A DNA stretch of 64,000 bases from positions 62,001 to 126,000 of the forward strand of contig NZ_WWDL01000013.1 in the NCBI RefSeq assembly GCF_009848505.1. The letters are read 5' to 3'. Below, in pieces: positions 42,300 to 51,608 of this stretch. The translations under genes were made by a program, and so were the position numbers. The stretch's first letter is position 1. Each line of letters starts with the position of its first letter. Origin of the DNA: Muricoccus harenae (GTDB taxonomy: Bacteria > Pseudomonadota > Alphaproteobacteria > Acetobacterales > Acetobacteraceae). The notes under the pieces are model-generated. The model saw only the letters and a program-made list of their open reading frames with translations, had not been told where the DNA came from and made no database searches.

Positions 42300-44471
42300 A
42301 TGCCGCCCGAAGAGGCCCCGACGCGTCGCCTCCGGCGCGCGATCGCTCTGGGGGGCGGGCTCCTCCTTTGCTGCGCGGCAATCGCTGCCGCCATCAACAT
42401 CCTGCTGACGCCCGCCATGGCGTTGCCGGCGGTGACGGGGCTGCTGCTGGTTATGGTCACCGCCCTCCTGCTGGCGGGAATCGCCGTCTGGCCGCGCCTA
42501 CGTCGTGCAGCCCTTCTCCGGGAGGCAGTGGACAGGACCGCCGTGCGCTACGCCGTCTTCGCGCGCGACCGCACGCTGCTGGACCGTAGCCCGGGCTATG
42601 ACCTGCCAGGCATCGATCCGCGCCCGGTGCCGCCCGGGGCGAAGCTCGACGACCTGCTCGCCGCCTCCTATGGCCGGGAGGATGGCACCGCTGCCGAGAT
42701 GGCCCAGCAGATCCTGGAGCACGAGGACGACTCCCGCGCCGAATACGACCGCTCCCTGCCGGATGGCCGAATCCTCCAGGTCAGCAAGCGGCGCCTTTCG
42801 GGCGGCGAGGTGGCGCGTTTTGCCCTGGACGTGACGGGCTCGCGCGCCCGGGACCTTCGCGCGCGCGCGATTCACGAAAGCGTTCCGGCCGGCATCTGGC
42901 ACCTGGATCCGGAGGGTCGCACGCTCGCCGCCAATTACCGCCTCGCAGACCTCTTCGGTGGCCGCCTGCCGGCGACCCTGATGGAATCTGGCCTGCAGCA
43001 GCTCGGCCATCCCGGCAGCGGCCCCTTCGGCCTGCAGCCCGGGCGGGAGGTGGAGGGGGTGCTGCCCGCGCAGGATGGCGTGCCGGAGCGGCGGGTGATC
43101 CTCGTGGCCTCGCCCTGGCTGCCGGGGGAGGGCGGCGGGCAGACACAGGCCGTGCTTATGCTGCTCGACGTCACCCGGCTGCATGCGGCGCAGGCGCAGG
43201 CCCTGCACTTCGCCTGGCACGACCCGCTCACCGGGCTGCCGAACCGCTTCCGTTTTCAGCAGGCCCTGGCGCAGCTTATGACGCAACCGGATGGCGGCTC
43301 GCTGCTCCTGCTCGACCTGTCTGGGCTACGGGCGGTAAACGATGCGCTCGGCCAAGTGGCCGGCGATGCAATGCTGCGCGAGGCCGCGCGACGCCTGCGT
43401 GACCAGACCCGCCCCTTAGACCAGGTCTTCCGCCTTGGCGGGGATGAATTCGCCTTGATCGCCACGGGGCTCCGCACGCAGCAGGCAGCCGGTGCGATAG
43501 CCAGCCGGATCCAGCGTGCCCTGGCGGCGCCACTCGATCTCGGCACCGGACCCAATCCGATCCGGGCCAATATCGGCCATGCACATGCGCCCGAGGACGG
43601 CGAGGATGCGGATGCCCTGCATCGCGCCGCGGCGCTCGCCTTGGCCCAGGCGAAGCGGCAGGGCAACGGCGCCGTGGTTCCCTATGACCCCGCGCTCGGG
43701 GAACGCGTCGCGCGCCGGCTCGCCCTGCGGCAGAGGCTTTCGGGTGCCGTTGCCGGGGGCGAATTCCAGCTCGCCTGGCAGGCACAGGTCGACGCACGCA
43801 ACGGCTCACTGCGCGGCGCCGAGGCGTTGCTGCGCTGGCCGGGCGGCCCGGGCGGCAGCAGCGTCTCCCCGGCCGAGTTCCTGCCCGAGGCTGATGCGGC
43901 CGGACTCATGCCCGCGATCGATGCCTGGGTACTGGATGAGGCACTGCGGCAGAAGGCCGCCTGGATGGCGGCCGGGGAGGGCCCGGAGATCGTGGGCGTG
44001 AACATCTCTCCTACTACGCTGCGCGACCCGGAGTTCCCCGCCCGCGTCAGGGCGACGCTCGCCCGCTACGGCGTGGCGCCGGAGGCGCTGGAAGTCGAGA
44101 TTCCCGAGGATGTGGCGGCGCGAGACCTCGATGCCATCGCCCCCGTGCTGCATGAGCTCATCGCAGACGGCGTTCGCCTTTCACTGGACGATTTCGGCGG
44201 CGGCCGCTCGGCACTCGCGCATCTGCTGCGCTTGCCGGTAGATCAGGTGAAGCTCGACCGCTCCATCGTCGCCGGCCTGCCGGGTGGGGCGCGGGAGCGC
44301 GCTATCCTCCGCGCCGTCACCATCCTCGCCAAGGGCATGGAAATCCCGCTCCTCGCCGAAGGCGTGGAGACGGAGGCGCAGCGCGAGGCCCTCCTCGAGG
44401 AGGGCTGCGTCGTGATGCAAGGCTGGCTCTTCGGCCGGGCCGTATCGGCGGGAGACCTGGTTGCCCGCTGA
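42300..44471 (+). CDS. Membrane-anchored GGDEF-EAL bifunctional cyclic-di-GMP protein
   Basis: 723-residue protein: two N-terminal membrane spans (residues about 12-62), a PAS-like region (about 70-300), a GGDEF domain and a C-terminal EAL domain. GGDEF is intact (RLGGDEFALIA near 380), with the first metal Asp (LLDLSGLRAVND) and an inhibitory RPLD I-site five residues before GGDEF. EAL residues are kept: AEALLRW near 507, VGVNIS, VEIPED, LSLDDFGGG, VKLDRS, LAEGVET and MQGW. Both cyclase and phosphodiesterase activities are therefore possible. It is divergent from tkt across the repeat-bearing spacer. Confidence 0.93.
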   Translation: MPPEEAPTRRLRRAIALGGGLLLCCAAIAAAINILLTPAMALPAVTGLLLVMVTALLLAGIAVWPRLRRAALLREAVDRTAVRYAVFARDRTLLDRSPGYDLPGIDPRPVPPGAKLDDLLAASYGREDGTAAEMAQQILEHEDDSRAEYDRSLPDGRILQVSKRRLSGGEVARFALDVTGSRARDLRARAIHESVPAGIWHLDPEGRTLAANYRLADLFGGRLPATLMESGLQQLGHPGSGPFGLQPGREVEGVLPAQDGVPERRVILVASPWLPGEGGGQTQAVLMLLDVTRLHAAQAQALHFAWHDPLTGLPNRFRFQQALAQLMTQPDGGSLLLLDLSGLRAVNDALGQVAGDAMLREAARRLRDQTRPLDQVFRLGGDEFALIATGLRTQQAAGAIASRIQRALAAPLDLGTGPNPIRANIGHAHAPEDGEDADALHRAAALALAQAKRQGNGAVVPYDPALGERVARRLALRQRLSGAVAGGEFQLAWQAQVDARNGSLRGAEALLRWPGGPGGSSVSPAEFLPEADAAGLMPAIDAWVLDEALRQKAAWMAAGEGPEIVGVNISPTTLRDPEFPARVRATLARYGVAPEALEVEIPEDVAARDLDAIAPVLHELIADGVRLSLDDFGGGRSALAHLLRLPVDQVKLDRSIVAGLPGGARERAILRAVTILAKGMEIPLLAEGVETEAQREALLEEGCVVMQGWLFGRAVSAGDLVAR

Positions 44472-44498
44472 GGCGTCCCTCAGCGGGGGTGCCTGCCC

Positions 44499-45743
44499 TC
44501 AGGCCGGGCGATTGGCGCGCGCCAGGATCGCTTCGAACAGAACCTGGCAACCATCAGCCGCCTCCTCCGGAAGAATGCTCTCCGCCTCGTTGTGGGAAAG
44601 GCCGTCCTTGCATGGAGTGAAGATCATCGCCGTGGGCACACAGCGCGCAACATAGACGGCATCGTGCCCGGCGCCCGAGATGATCTCCCGCGCCGGTAGT
44701 CCGAGCCGGGCCGCCGCATCTCGCACGAGCCCGACGCAATCCGGGTCGAAAGGTTGGGCAGGGATGCGGAACAGCTCGCGCAACTCCAGCACAAGCCCGA
44801 GTTCTTCCGCGATCGCCTGGGCCTGTGCCGGGAACTCCGCCGCCAGCATCTCGATCTCATCGCCGGAGGGGTGGCGGAACTCGACGGAAAACCGCACCTC
44901 GCCCGGCACCACGTTGCAGGAATTGGGGAAGACCTGCAGCCGCCCGACCGTGCCGCGGCCGTCTTCGCCCCGTGCGCGCATCATCCCATCCACCAGCGTC
45001 ACGGTCCGCGCCGCGCCCAGCAGCGCATCCCGCCTTGCGGATGGCGGGGTGGTGCCGGCATGGGAATCCTGACCGGTCAGCACCGCCTCATACCAGACCT
45101 GCGCCTGGCCGCCGGTGACGATGCCGATGCGCTTGCCCTCGCGCTCGAGGATCGGCCCCTGCTCGATATGCAGCTCGAAATAGGAATCCGCCTCGAAGGG
45201 CCGTGCGGGATGGTCGCCCTTGTAGCCGATGCCCTCCAGCGCCTCGATCACCGACACGCCCTCCGTGTCCCGTAGCGCATAAGTCGCGGCCTGGTCGTAG
45301 ACGCCCGACCACACGCCGCTGCCCATGAGGGAATGGCCAAAGCGGCTGCCTTCCTCATCGGTCCAGTTGATCAGCTCGAGCGGTGCCTCGGTCTCGATGT
45401 TCAGGTCCTGGAGCGTACGCATCACCTCCAGCCCCGCGATCACCCCCAGCGCGCCATCGAACTTGCCGCCCGTCGGCTGGCTGTCGAGATGGCTGCCGAA
45501 AAGCACGGGCTTGCGCTTTGGGTCGCGGCCCGGCCGACGGGCGAACATGTTTCCCATATGGTCCATCCGCACGGTCAGCCCGGCCTGTTGGCACCATTGC
45601 GCGAAGCGGTCGCGACCGGCGCGGTCCACCTCGGTCAGGGTCAGCCGCTTCACGCCGCCTTTGGGCGTCGCGCCGATTTCGGCCATGGCCATCAGGCTGT
45701 CCCACAGGCGCGGGCCGTCGATGCGCTGGTTGGTCCCGGACAT
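44499..45743 (-). CDS. M20 hydantoinase/carbamoylase-family amidase
   Basis: 414-residue dimetal amidase of the N-carbamoyl-L-amino-acid hydrolase/allantoate amidohydrolase family. Ligand residues are His85 in LFGSHLDSQPTGG, Asp96 in KFDGALG, Glu130-131 in NWTDEEGSRF, His in YFELHIEQGPILE and His near the end in CKDGLSHNEAES. Such enzymes hydrolyse carbamoyl-amino acids or allantoate after ring opening. The D-carbamoylase at 3984 would need opposite stereochemistry, so both chiral arms may exist. The ATG at 45743 is preferred over 45803. Its upstream neighbour is a TetR regulator on the same strand. Confidence 0.87.
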   Translation of the reverse strand: MSGTNQRIDGPRLWDSLMAMAEIGATPKGGVKRLTLTEVDRAGRDRFAQWCQQAGLTVRMDHMGNMFARRPGRDPKRKPVLFGSHLDSQPTGGKFDGALGVIAGLEVMRTLQDLNIETEAPLELINWTDEEGSRFGHSLMGSGVWSGVYDQAATYALRDTEGVSVIEALEGIGYKGDHPARPFEADSYFELHIEQGPILEREGKRIGIVTGGQAQVWYEAVLTGQDSHAGTTPPSARRDALLGAARTVTLVDGMMRARGEDGRGTVGRLQVFPNSCNVVPGEVRFSVEFRHPSGDEIEMLAAEFPAQAQAIAEELGLVLELRELFRIPAQPFDPDCVGLVRDAAARLGLPAREIISGAGHDAVYVARCVPTAMIFTPCKDGLSHNEAESILPEEAADGCQVLFEAILARANRPA

Positions 45744-45827
45744 GGGCGCGTCGCTCCATCGTGATGCAGCGCGATGAATGCGGCCCCGCGGCCGGACGGG
45801 CAAGGGCCCGGCGCCATCCGCGCGATG

Positions 45828-46403
45828 CTAGGCCGAGAGTTCCCCCCGCACAGTGGCCAGGATCTCGTCCGAGAGGGGATCATCCCCGATGGCGCGTGCG
45901 ATAGAGACGGCGCCGATCATCGCTGCCATGGCCATCAGCGCCCGCTCGCGCCGCCGGCGCTTCACCGAGGCGGGGAGCAGCCCCTCGAGCGTCTCCGCGA
46001 GGCCGCGGATGCCGTTGGCATAGGCGCGACGCACCGCGCCACCGGGCACATCGCGTGCCGCCTCGGCGGCAAAGCTTGGCGCGGCGCAGCCGCTGCCCGG
46101 GGAGTCGCGATGGGCAGGGCTGAGATAGTGCCCAAGCAGGGCGTCCAGTCCTTCGCCCGCTGGCCGCTCGGCCAGGCTGCTCCACCGTGTCCGGTTACGG
46201 CCGAAGGCCTCGGAGCAGGCCTCCGCGGCCAGCGCCTCCTTCGAGTCGAAGTGGCTGTAGAACCCGCCATGGGTCAGGCCGGCGGCCGCCATCACCTCCG
46301 CCACGCTCACCGCCTCCACCCCGCGTTCCCGGAACAGCCGCGACGCCACCTCCAGCACCGCCTGCCGCTTCTCCGCCACCTCTGCCCGCGACGACCGCGC
46401 CAT
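45828..46403 (-). CDS. TetR/AcrR-family regulator
   Basis: 191-residue repressor-type regulator. The N-terminal helix-turn-helix occupies residues 10-55 (RQAVLEVASRLFRERGVEAVSVAEVMAAAG, THGGFYSHFDSKEALAA), followed by a helical ligand-binding domain. ATG 46403 has GGAGGG upstream. It faces two perfect palindromes (46459-46476 and 46481-46498) in the short spacer before a divergent MFS gene, so it almost certainly represses that gene and itself. That gene is now broken, making the regulator a possible orphan. Confidence 0.9.
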   Translation of the reverse strand: MARSSRAEVAEKRQAVLEVASRLFRERGVEAVSVAEVMAAAGLTHGGFYSHFDSKEALAAEACSEAFGRNRTRWSSLAERPAGEGLDALLGHYLSPAHRDSPGSGCAAPSFAAEAARDVPGGAVRRAYANGIRGLAETLEGLLPASVKRRRRERALMAMAAMIGAVSIARAIGDDPLSDEILATVRGELSA

Positions 46404-46458
46404 GTTCTGCCCTCCCTGACCCCGCACCGGACAGCATCCGAATAGCGGATTGGCTTTA

Positions 46459-46476
46459 TCATGACGACTGTCATGT
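46459..46476. promoter_or_regulatory. TetR-type operator 1
   Basis: TCATGAC-GACT-GTCATGT; a 16-bp perfect core (CATGAC and GTCATG) with 4-nt spacer, between the TetR gene and the MFS pseudogene. It has the same half-site (TCATGA) and spacing as operator 2, whose centre is 22 bp away. Confidence 0.75.
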
Positions 46477-46480
46477 TCAA

Positions 46481-46498
46481 TCATGATTACCATCATGA
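46481..46498. promoter_or_regulatory. TetR-type operator 2
   Basis: TCATGAT-TACC-ATCATGA, a perfect 7-bp inverted repeat with 4-nt spacer. Two full turns from operator 1, allowing two dimers on one DNA face. Confidence 0.8.
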
Positions 46499-46565
46499 GA
46501 CGACAGATGGTTCCGCGGCGCCCCGATGCCAGCCCGTCCGTCGCCGCAGGCCAGGGAGTTTCGTG

Positions 46566-47399
46566 ATGCTCGCCGCCTCCCTCAATGCGCGGCTCGCGCC
46601 GTGCGGCATCCACTATGGCTGGGTGATGGTGGGGCTCACCGTCCTCGTCTCCCTCTCCTCGGACGGCGCAATGGGGTACTGGGCGCGCTGCTTCTGTCCT
46701 TGCAGCGCGAGACAGGATGGGAGACCGCCTCAATCTCCCGGGCCCTTGCCCTATGGCTGCTCCTCTGCGGGCTGACGGCGCCCTTCGCGGCAGCCATCCT
46801 CCAGCGCTACGGGCTGCGCCGCAGCATTGCCATGGCACTGACCCTGGTGATCGCGGGCTGCCTCGCATGACGCAGCTTTGGAAGCTTTGGCTGTTCTAGG
46901 GCGTCTCTACCGGCCTCGGCATCGGCATGGTGGCGATGGCGCCGGTCCTCCTCGCCTATGGCGCCGCTGGAGCGCTGATGCTGCTGCTTGGTCGCGACCG
47001 GCCCGGGGAACTCGGCCTCCGCGCATTCGGCGAAGCGGAGGCGGGCGCTTGCGAGCACGGCGGCTTCTCCCTCCTCATCCTGCCGATGAGCAGCTTCTCC
47101 CTCTATGGGCTGTCGCTCTTCGCCGTTTTCTACGGCCTGGGCTGGATTGCGACGGTCCCGCCGACCGCGATGCTCGCCAGCCAGGCCTCTGGGGGGAAAA
47201 GGCACCACTGGTCTTCGGCTGGGTCTTCACCGGCCACCAACTCGGCGCCGCCCTCGCGGCTTTCGGTGGCGGTCTGAGCCGGGACGTGCTCGCCAGCTAC
47301 CTGCCGGCATTCCATCTCGCCGGCGCCGCCTGCCTCCTGGCCGCGCTGCTGGTGCTCGGCGCCCGGCCCGCGCCGAAGACGCAGCCCGCCGCCACCTGA
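46566..47399 (+). pseudogene. Decayed major-facilitator transporter
   Basis: Fragments of one MFS transporter are readable in successive frames: GIHYGWVMVGLTVLVSLSSDG, then ETGWETASISRALALWLLLCG and FAAAILQRYGLRRSIAMALT, then FYGLGWIATVPPTAMLA and KAPLVFGWVFTGHQLGAALAA. There are at least three frame changes (about 46680, 46865 and a G-run at 47190), an in-frame TAG at 46897-46899, and apparent deletions of several membrane helices between residues about 130 and the middle of the protein. It is therefore not functional. Its promoter region holds the TetR operators. Confidence 0.82.
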
Positions 47400-47541
47400 G
47401 ATGCCCGGGCGGGGCAGCCGTGCTCCGCAGGACGCACCCGCGGCGCACAACGCGCCGCGGGACAGGTGAGCCGCTCGTCACCGCTTGCGGTCCGGCCCGG
47501 TCGGCGCGACTTTGCGCGCGCCTCGAAGACCGGAACTCGCC

Positions 47542-48324
47542 ATGGCGCAAGCGCTTCCCTCCGCCCCGAAGCTGCTCCGCAACAGCAGCCTCAACACGCC
47601 GGAAATCCGGCAGGCACGAGTGGACCTCGCCGCCTGCTTCCGCATGGCCGCGCGGCTGAACCTGCAGGAAGGGATCTGCAACCACTTCTCCGTGCTGGTG
47701 CCCGGCCGGCCGGACCTGATGCTGGTGAACCCCTATGGCTGGGCCTTCTCGGAGATCACGGCCTCCCGCCTGCTGATCTGCGACTTCGAGGGCAACGTCC
47801 TGGACGGGGAGGGCGTGCCGGAATCGACCGCCTTCCACATTCATGCCCGGCTGCACCTGCGCCATCCGCGGGCCGTCGCAGCCTTCCACACCCATATGCC
47901 GAACGCCACGGCCCTTTCGATGCTCGAGGGCCCGCCGCTCGTCTGGGCGGGGCAGACGGCGCTGAAGTTCTACGGCCGCACCGCGGTGGACGAGGAATAC
48001 AACGGCCTTGCCCTGGACTCCGAGGAGGGCGATCGGATCGCGGCGGTGATGGCGGAAGCCGATATCGGCTTCCTGAAGAATCATGGCGTGATGATCGTCG
48101 GCCCCTCAATCGCCGAGGCCTGGGACGACCTCTATTACCTGGAGCGCGCCGCCGAGGTGCAGCGCCTCGCCCTCGCCACGGGCCGTCCGCTCAAGCCCGT
48201 GCCGCCCGAGGTGGCGGCCCGCACCTATGCCCAGATGCGGGAGGGCGGGGACGAAAGCGCCCGGCTTCATTTGGAGAGCGTAAAGCGCATCCTCGCCCGC
48301 GAGGAGCCGGATTATCTCGACTGA
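47542..48324 (+). CDS. Class II aldolase/adducin-family protein
   Basis: 260-residue zinc-dependent aldolase-fold protein. Metal-binding histidines are in TAFHIHARLHLRHPRAVAAF, FHTHMPNATAL and FLKNHGVMIVG, and the substrate loop is ICNHFSVLVPG. The family includes fuculose- and ribulose-phosphate aldolases and decarboxylases; the substrate here is unknown. ATG 47542 is taken because the upstream extension is Arg-rich and unrelated. The EamA-type transporter begins 1 bp after its stop, so the pair is an operon. Confidence 0.85.
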   Translation: MAQALPSAPKLLRNSSLNTPEIRQARVDLAACFRMAARLNLQEGICNHFSVLVPGRPDLMLVNPYGWAFSEITASRLLICDFEGNVLDGEGVPESTAFHIHARLHLRHPRAVAAFHTHMPNATALSMLEGPPLVWAGQTALKFYGRTAVDEEYNGLALDSEEGDRIAAVMAEADIGFLKNHGVMIVGPSIAEAWDDLYYLERAAEVQRLALATGRPLKPVPPEVAARTYAQMREGGDESARLHLESVKRILAREEPDYLD

Positions 48325-48325
48325 G

Positions 48326-49237
48326 GTGGCCTCGGCGGTGGTGGCGCCCGTGGAAGCTGCGCGCGCGCGCCGCCTCGGGCTGTTCTGCATCGTCGTCACC
48401 ACGCTCGGCTGGGGCCTGAACTGGCCGGTGCTGAAATTCCTGCTCTCGGAAGTGCCACCGCTGACTGCCCGTGGCTTCGCCGGGCTACTGGCCGGCTTCG
48501 CGCTGGCTGCTTTCGCGCTCCTGCGCGGCATCCCCATGGGGGTTCCGGCGGGAAAGCGCGGAGCGCTGCTGCTTTCGTCCCTGCTCAACGTCACCGCCTG
48601 GATGGGAATAGCGACACTTGGCCTGCAATATGTCGGGGCGGGCGAGGGCGCGATGATGAGCTACACCATGCCGGCCTGGGCCGCGCTGATGGCATGGCCG
48701 GTGCTGGGGGAACGCCCGACCCTCGGACGGATCCTCGCGCTGGTTTTCGGCCTGTCAGGCGTGGCGCTGCTGGTGACCGGCCAGGGCGTCGAACTGAGCT
48801 GGGCCAAGCTGCCCGGCGTCGTGCTCCTGCTCCTCTCCGCGATGCTCTTCGCTCTCGGCACCGTCTTGTTCAAGCGGCACCAGCTGGGGCTGAATCCGGT
48901 GGTGTCGGTGGCGTGGCAGGTCGGGCTCGGCTGTCTGCCGCTGGCCATCGCCTCCTTCTTTGTGGAGTCCTTCAACCCGGCCGCGGTGAGCATTCAGGCC
49001 TGGGGCGCCTTCTTCTACATGGCCGCGATCCCGCTCTGCCTCTGCTATCTGACCTGGTTCACAGCGCTCTCCGTTCTGCCGGCCGCGGTAGCGGCGATTG
49101 GCACGCTCGGTACGCCGCTTGTGGGTGTCCTCTCAGGGGCCCTGCTGCTCGGGGAGTCGCTCGGTTGGCGCCAGGCGGCGGCGCTGGCGCTCACCCTGGG
49201 GGGAATCATGCTGGCGGTCCGCGCTCCCGCTCGCTGA
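48326..49237 (+). CDS. EamA/DMT-family transporter
   Basis: 303-residue membrane protein with about ten hydrophobic helices in two EamA repeats (GWGLNWPVLKFLLSEVPPL opening, and LVTGQGVELSWAKLPGVVLL marking the second half). Predicted drug/metabolite exporter in the inner membrane. Translation from GTG 48326, immediately after the class II aldolase stop, suggests co-expression; the cargo could be a metabolite of that aldolase. The C-terminus ends RAPAR. Confidence 0.88.
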   Translation: MASAVVAPVEAARARRLGLFCIVVTTLGWGLNWPVLKFLLSEVPPLTARGFAGLLAGFALAAFALLRGIPMGVPAGKRGALLLSSLLNVTAWMGIATLGLQYVGAGEGAMMSYTMPAWAALMAWPVLGERPTLGRILALVFGLSGVALLVTGQGVELSWAKLPGVVLLLLSAMLFALGTVLFKRHQLGLNPVVSVAWQVGLGCLPLAIASFFVESFNPAAVSIQAWGAFFYMAAIPLCLCYLTWFTALSVLPAAVAAIGTLGTPLVGVLSGALLLGESLGWRQAAALALTLGGIMLAVRAPAR

Positions 49238-49292
49238 ACGCTGCGCCGGGTACGGGATGCGCGGAGCGGCATTCCGGCTTATGCCCGCCCTC

Positions 49293-50477
49293 ATGTCCGA
49301 CATGCCCCTCATCCGCCTCCTGCCCGGCCGCGACCGGCGCGCCAAGGCGGGCCATCCCTGGGTCTTCTCCAACGAGGTGGCGATGACGCCGGCGGCCCGC
49401 GCCATCCCGCCCGGCACCCCGGTGCGGGTGGAGGGCGATGACGGCGTCCGCCACGGCATCCATCATTTCAACCCGCATTCCCTGATCGCCGGCCGCCGGC
49501 TCACGCGCGACGCCGCCATCCCGATCGACGACACCTTCTGGCAGGGCCGGATCGCCGAGGCGCTGGCGCTCCGCAGCCGTCTCTTTCCCACCCCGCATTA
49601 CCGGTTGGCTCATGCCGAGGCCGACGGGCTGCCCGGCCTGATCCTGGACCGCTACGGCGACCTGGTGGCGCTCCAGGCGAACACGGCGGGGATGGAGATG
49701 GCGACCCCCGCCATCCTTCGCGCGCTCGACGCCCTGATCGCTCCCCGTGCCGTGGTTGCACGGAACGAGGCCGGGGTACGCGCGCTGGAAGGCCTGCCCG
49801 AGGCCACCACCCTGCTCCGCGGCACCGAGGCCACGGGCACGGTGGAGGAGGGCGGCGTCTCCTTCTCGGTCGATCCCCTGGGTGGGCAAAAGACCGGTTG
49901 GTTCTTCGACCAGCGCGAGAACCGTGCCCGGATCGCTAATCTGGCGCGGGGCGAGACGGTGCTGGACGCCTTCTGCCACACCGGCGGCTTCGGCCTTCAG
50001 GCCGCAGCCTCTGGCGCCGCGCGGGTGACGCTGCTGGACCGCTCTGAACACGCCCTCGCCACCGCCATGGAAACCGCCCGCCGCAACGGGCTGGCGGATC
50101 GAGTGGAGGCGGTGCGCGGCGAGGCCATGGAGACGCTGGAGCGCCTGGGGCGGGAGGGCGCACGCTACGGCGTCGTGGTGGCCGACCCTCCGGCCTTCGC
50201 CAAGGGGCGGAAGGACATCCCCGCCGCGATCCGGGCCTATTCGCGCCTGGCGCGGCTCTCGGCGGAACTGGTGGCGCCGGGGGGCATCCTCTTCATCGCC
50301 TCCTGCAGCCACCATGTCGCCGCCGGCGAATTCGCGGACACGGTGATCGCCGGGCTCCAGCGAGTGCGGCGGGATGCACGGATACTGGCGATGACAGGGG
50401 CGGGACCGGACCATCCCATACATCCCATGTTACCTGAAAGTGCCTACCTTAAAGCACTGACTTTGCAGCTTTCCTGA
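49293..50477 (+). CDS. rlmI: RlmI-like 23S rRNA (cytosine-C5) methyltransferase
   Basis: 394-residue class I methyltransferase with an N-terminal PUA domain (LIRLLPGRDRRAKAGHPWVFSNEV). The SAM-binding domain has DAFCHTGGFGLQAA (motif I) and the catalytic cluster ADPPAFAKGRKDIP and FIASCSHHV, as in RlmI of E. coli, which makes m5C1962. QKTGWFFDQRENR is a signature of the family. The start at 49293 is favoured, with 49302 an alternative. It follows the EamA gene by about 55 bp. Confidence 0.88.
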   Translation: MSDMPLIRLLPGRDRRAKAGHPWVFSNEVAMTPAARAIPPGTPVRVEGDDGVRHGIHHFNPHSLIAGRRLTRDAAIPIDDTFWQGRIAEALALRSRLFPTPHYRLAHAEADGLPGLILDRYGDLVALQANTAGMEMATPAILRALDALIAPRAVVARNEAGVRALEGLPEATTLLRGTEATGTVEEGGVSFSVDPLGGQKTGWFFDQRENRARIANLARGETVLDAFCHTGGFGLQAAASGAARVTLLDRSEHALATAMETARRNGLADRVEAVRGEAMETLERLGREGARYGVVVADPPAFAKGRKDIPAAIRAYSRLARLSAELVAPGGILFIASCSHHVAAGEFADTVIAGLQRVRRDARILAMTGAGPDHPIHPMLPESAYLKALTLQLS

Positions 50478-50489
50478 TAGTTGGGCGCA

Positions 50490-51608
50490 TCACAGGAAGC
50501 GCGCTCGCAGATCGACGCTGTCGCGCCGCCCCAGCGCCTCCCGGTTCTCGGCCAGCCAGGCATCCGCCGCCGCCCTACCGTCCTCTCGAAGACTGTTAAG
50601 AAACCCCCGGTTGCCATTGTATTTGGTGGACATTCCGAGCTGTCGCATCTGCTCCTCATCCTCGATCAGATGGATGAACAGCCGCTGATAGCGGGGCGGC
50701 TTCAGGATTCCCTGGTCGACCAGCCGCTGCACGAACTCAATGGCCCGCATCTCGTACATCAGGGAGGCGTTGAAGCCGATCTCGTTCACCCGCGTGTTGA
50801 TGTCCTGCACCGTTTGCGGGATGTCCGGCCGGGAGATGGGATTGATCCCGACCAGCACGATGTCCTGCGGGCCCTTGCCATCATAGAGCGGCCAGAGGGC
50901 AGGATTGCCCAGGTAGCCACCATCCCAATAGGCCTCGCCATCGATCTCCACGGCGCGGAATACGTTGGGCAGGCAGGCAGAGGCGAGCAGCGCCTCCCGC
51001 GTTACCTCGTGCCGGGCGAAGACGCGGGGCTTGCCGCTCCGCACATTGGTCGCGGTGACGAAGAGCCGCGGCGCCTCCGGATGGGTGCAGAGCGTGCCGA
51101 GGTCCAGCACCTCCTCCAGAACCTGCTTCAGCGGGTTCATCTCAATGGGGAAGGGATTGAGTTGATAAGGCGAGAAGACCCGGGTGAGGGCGTCAAAGGC
51201 CTGCCAGGCGAAGCTGTGGCTGAGATCCGGGCCCCAGATCAGCTCCTCAAAGGGATTGTTCCGCAAGGGGCTGAGGGCGTAACGCCCCCCGATCGCACCC
51301 CAGAGCCGGTCCAGCAGCGCGGCAGCGCCGGCCCGGCCGCCCTCGGCGATGCCCTGCGCGAAGGCGGCACCGTTGATGGCACCCGCGGATGTGCCGGAGA
51401 TGGAGGCGACCTCGATCGACTCCTCCTCCAGCAGCCGCAGCAGCACCCCCCAGGTGAAGGCGCCATGCGTGCCGCCGCCCTGAAGGGCGAGGCTGACCCG
51501 CGCGGGCCCGGCCGGCCGCGCGACCGCCGGGGTAGCTGGCGTGCCCTCGATCGGCGGCAGCCCCTCCGTGCCGGGCTTGGGCTTCCCGCCGGCGGCTTCC
51601 GCGCTCAA
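50490..51608 (-). CDS. Patatin-like phospholipase
   Basis: 372-residue patatin-family lipase. Oxyanion hole GGGTHGAF (residues 45-52), nucleophile serine in SGTSAGAING (GXSXG), and the catalytic Asp in YWDGGYLGNPAL are all present. The first 35 residues are Pro/Gly-rich and disordered. The ATG overlaps the stop of the 3-hydroxybutyrate dehydrogenase gene (ATGA). Patatin-like genes next to this dehydrogenase are common in polyhydroxybutyrate-making alphaproteobacteria, so the pair may participate in storage-polymer turnover. Confidence 0.88.
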   Translation of the reverse strand: MSAEAAGGKPKPGTEGLPPIEGTPATPAVARPAGPARVSLALQGGGTHGAFTWGVLLRLLEEESIEVASISGTSAGAINGAAFAQGIAEGGRAGAAALLDRLWGAIGGRYALSPLRNNPFEELIWGPDLSHSFAWQAFDALTRVFSPYQLNPFPIEMNPLKQVLEEVLDLGTLCTHPEAPRLFVTATNVRSGKPRVFARHEVTREALLASACLPNVFRAVEIDGEAYWDGGYLGNPALWPLYDGKGPQDIVLVGINPISRPDIPQTVQDINTRVNEIGFNASLMYEMRAIEFVQRLVDQGILKPPRYQRLFIHLIEDEEQMRQLGMSTKYNGNRGFLNSLREDGRAAADAWLAENREALGRRDSVDLRARFL

